NCBI RefSeq assembly: GCF_024448505.1
Contig: NZ_JAMOHV010000010.1
Span: forward strand, 62,001-126,000
Direction of reading: 5' to 3'
DNA: 64,000 bases
From: Stutzerimonas degradans
GTDB lineage: Bacteria; Pseudomonadota; Gammaproteobacteria; Pseudomonadales; Pseudomonadaceae
In this document: positions 62,803-64,000 of the stretch, in pieces
Numbering within the stretch: position 1 is the stretch's first letter
How the letters are laid out: the number at the start of each line of letters is the position of its first letter
Notes under the pieces: generated by a model
The model's input: only the letters and a program-made list of their open reading frames with translations
Told to the model about the DNA's origin: nothing
The model's database searches: none
Translations under genes and position numbers: made by a program

Positions 62803-64000
62803 ATGCATACCGTGGAAAAGATCGGCGGCACGTCGATGAGCCGCTTCGACGAACTGCTCGACAACATCTTCATCGGCTCGCGCCGGGGTGACGCGCTGTA
62901 CCAGCGTGTGTTCGTCGTCTCGGCCTACAGTGGCATGACCAACCTGCTGCTGGAGCACAAGAAGACCGGCGAGCCGGGCGTCTATCAACGCTTCGCCGAA
63001 GCCCACAACGACGAAGCCTGGCGCGAAGCGCTGGAGACCGTGCGCCAGCGCATGTTGGAGAAGAACGCCGAGCTGTTCACCGGCACGCCCGAGCTGCAGG
63101 CCGCCGATCGCTTCGTCAACGAGCGCATCAACGACGCCCGCGATTGCATGGACAGCCTGCACAAGCTGTGCAGCTACGGCCATTTCCAGCTCAGCGAGAA
63201 CCTGATGAAGGTGCGCGAAATGCTCGCCTCGCTAGGCGAGGCGCACAGCGCGTTCAACAGCGTGCTGGCGCTGCGGCAGCGCGACATCAACGCGCGGCTG
63301 GTCGACCTCAGCGGCTGGCAGCTGGACAAGCCGCTGCCGTTCGAGACGATGATCGCGCAGAGCTTCGCCGACCTCGATCTCAGCCGCGAGCTGATCATCG
63401 CCACCGGCTACGCGCATTGCGCCGAGGGCCTGATGAACACCTTCGACCGCGGCTACAGCGAGATCACCTTCGCCCAGATCGCCGCCGCCACCGGCGCGCG
63501 CGAGGCGATCATTCACAAGGAGTTCCACCTCAGCAGCGCCGACCCGAACCTGGTCGGCGTCGACAAGGTGGTCACCATCGGCCGCACCAACTACGACGTC
63601 GCCGACCAACTGTCGAACCTCGGCATGGAGGCGATCCACCCGCGCGCCGCGCGCACGCTGCGCCGCGCCGGCATCGAGCTGCGCATCAAGAATGCCTTCG
63701 AGCCCGAGCACGGCGGCACGCTGATCAGCCAGGACTACTGCAGCGCGCGGCCCTGCGTGGAGATCATCGCCGGACGCAAGGACGTCTTCGGCATCGAGGT
63801 ATTCGACCAGGAAATGCTTGGCGACCCCGAGCACGACATCGAGATCAGCAAGCTGCTCAAGCAGCTCAAGCTGTACGTGATCAACAAGGGCTGCGACGCC
63901 AACAGCATCACCTACTACGTCAGCGGCTCGCGCAAGGCGATCAACCGCGCCGCGCGGCTGATCGAGGAGCGCTTCCCGGCGGCCGAGGTGACCATGCACA
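62803..64000 (+). CDS. ask: Ectoine-cluster aspartate kinase (Ask_Ect), cut by the window end
   Basis: The frame opens at the ATG at 62803 (MHTVEKIGGTSMSRF) and stays open to the last base, about 399 codons; the whole protein should be near 475. Kinase motif VEKIGGTSMS (substrate Lys6), VVSAYSGMTN, and the FDRGYSEITFAQIA region are visible, and the ACT regulatory part begins near VEIIAGRKDVFGIEVFDQ. It phosphorylates aspartate to feed aspartate-semialdehyde to EctB. Membership in the ect cluster marks it as the specialised isoenzyme that is less sensitive to lysine/threonine feedback. Confidence 0.93.
   Translation, partial: MHTVEKIGGTSMSRFDELLDNIFIGSRRGDALYQRVFVVSAYSGMTNLLLEHKKTGEPGVYQRFAEAHNDEAWREALETVRQRMLEKNAELFTGTPELQAADRFVNERINDARDCMDSLHKLCSYGHFQLSENLMKVREMLASLGEAHSAFNSVLALRQRDINARLVDLSGWQLDKPLPFETMIAQSFADLDLSRELIIATGYAHCAEGLMNTFDRGYSEITFAQIAAATGAREAIIHKEFHLSSADPNLVGVDKVVTIGRTNYDVADQLSNLGMEAIHPRAARTLRRAGIELRIKNAFEPEHGGTLISQDYCSARPCVEIIAGRKDVFGIEVFDQEMLGDPEHDIEISKLLKQLKLYVINKGCDANSITYYVSGSRKAINRAARLIEERFPAAEVTMH

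Overview
The window is high-GC (roughly 65-67% by eye), densely packed bacterial chromosome. Gene content and order point to a Pseudomonadaceae genome, most likely the Stutzerimonas (Pseudomonas stutzeri) group. The main reasons are the ectABCD-aspartokinase island of P. stutzeri type, and a core gene order that, from memory, resembles the P. aeruginosa PA5425-PA5439 region: purK/purE, LysR-aspA, pyruvate carboxylase subunits, LysR, RpiR/HexR, zwf. I see no insertion sequence, integrase, prophage, rRNA or CRISPR array. One tRNA gene, tRNA-Thr(TGT), is present.

Layout. 0-8.2 kb: an rRNA methyltransferase, the dctBD two-component system divergent from dctA (with a very good sigma-54 promoter and DctD-type inverted repeats between them), and ilvD. 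8.2-16.6 kb: two divergent L,D-transpeptidase-family genes, a 1593-residue hybrid sensor kinase, a DUF2388 protein and an OsmC-family peroxidase. 16.6-23.1 kb: a TRAP transporter split into divergent arms, a methyltransferase, the tRNA and a soluble BdlA-like chemoreceptor. 23.1-26.7 kb: an acyl-CoA dehydrogenase coupled to a TetR gene and facing an AraC-type regulator. 26.7-34.5 kb: topB behind a LexA-box-like sequence, dgkA, a PepSY-cytochrome b561 pair, an MDR oxidoreductase, a UDG-superfamily gene, DUF3299, a YeaQ-type membrane protein and purE-purK. 34.6-44.7 kb: a membrane protein of unknown function, LysR-aspA, an XRE-type regulator, an AGCS amino-acid symporter, an asparaginase and an orphan Cache/PAS sensor kinase. 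44.8-49.5 kb: a two-gene operon coding for an adenylation-carrier-thioesterase synthetase and a 3-dehydroshikimate dehydratase-like enzyme. 49.6-58.9 kb: an SbtA-SbtB-carbonic anhydrase operon directly downstream of pycA-pycB, their LysR regulator, and an RpiR/HexR gene divergent from zwf. 58.9-64 kb: a non-coding or degenerate stretch followed by ectA-ectB-ectC-ectD and an aspartokinase cut by the window edge.

How the genes fit together. Much of the window concerns C4-dicarboxylate and aspartate metabolism: C4-acid uptake (dctBD/dctA), aspartase, asparaginase, bicarbonate uptake and carbonic anhydrase feeding pyruvate carboxylase (oxaloacetate), glucose-6-phosphate dehydrogenase (NADPH), and finally aspartate channelled by a dedicated aspartokinase into ectoine and hydroxyectoine. 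This linkage is inferred from gene content; only local operon structure is visible directly.

The two most unusual units are the NRPS-like A-T-TE protein, whose thioesterase carries cysteine where serine is usual, paired with a protocatechuate-forming dehydratase; and the cyanobacterial-style SbtA/SbtB/carbonic anhydrase set beside a biotin carboxylase in a heterotroph. Start codons were chosen from ribosome-binding-site spacing and known family N-termini, and several differ from the longest ORF.
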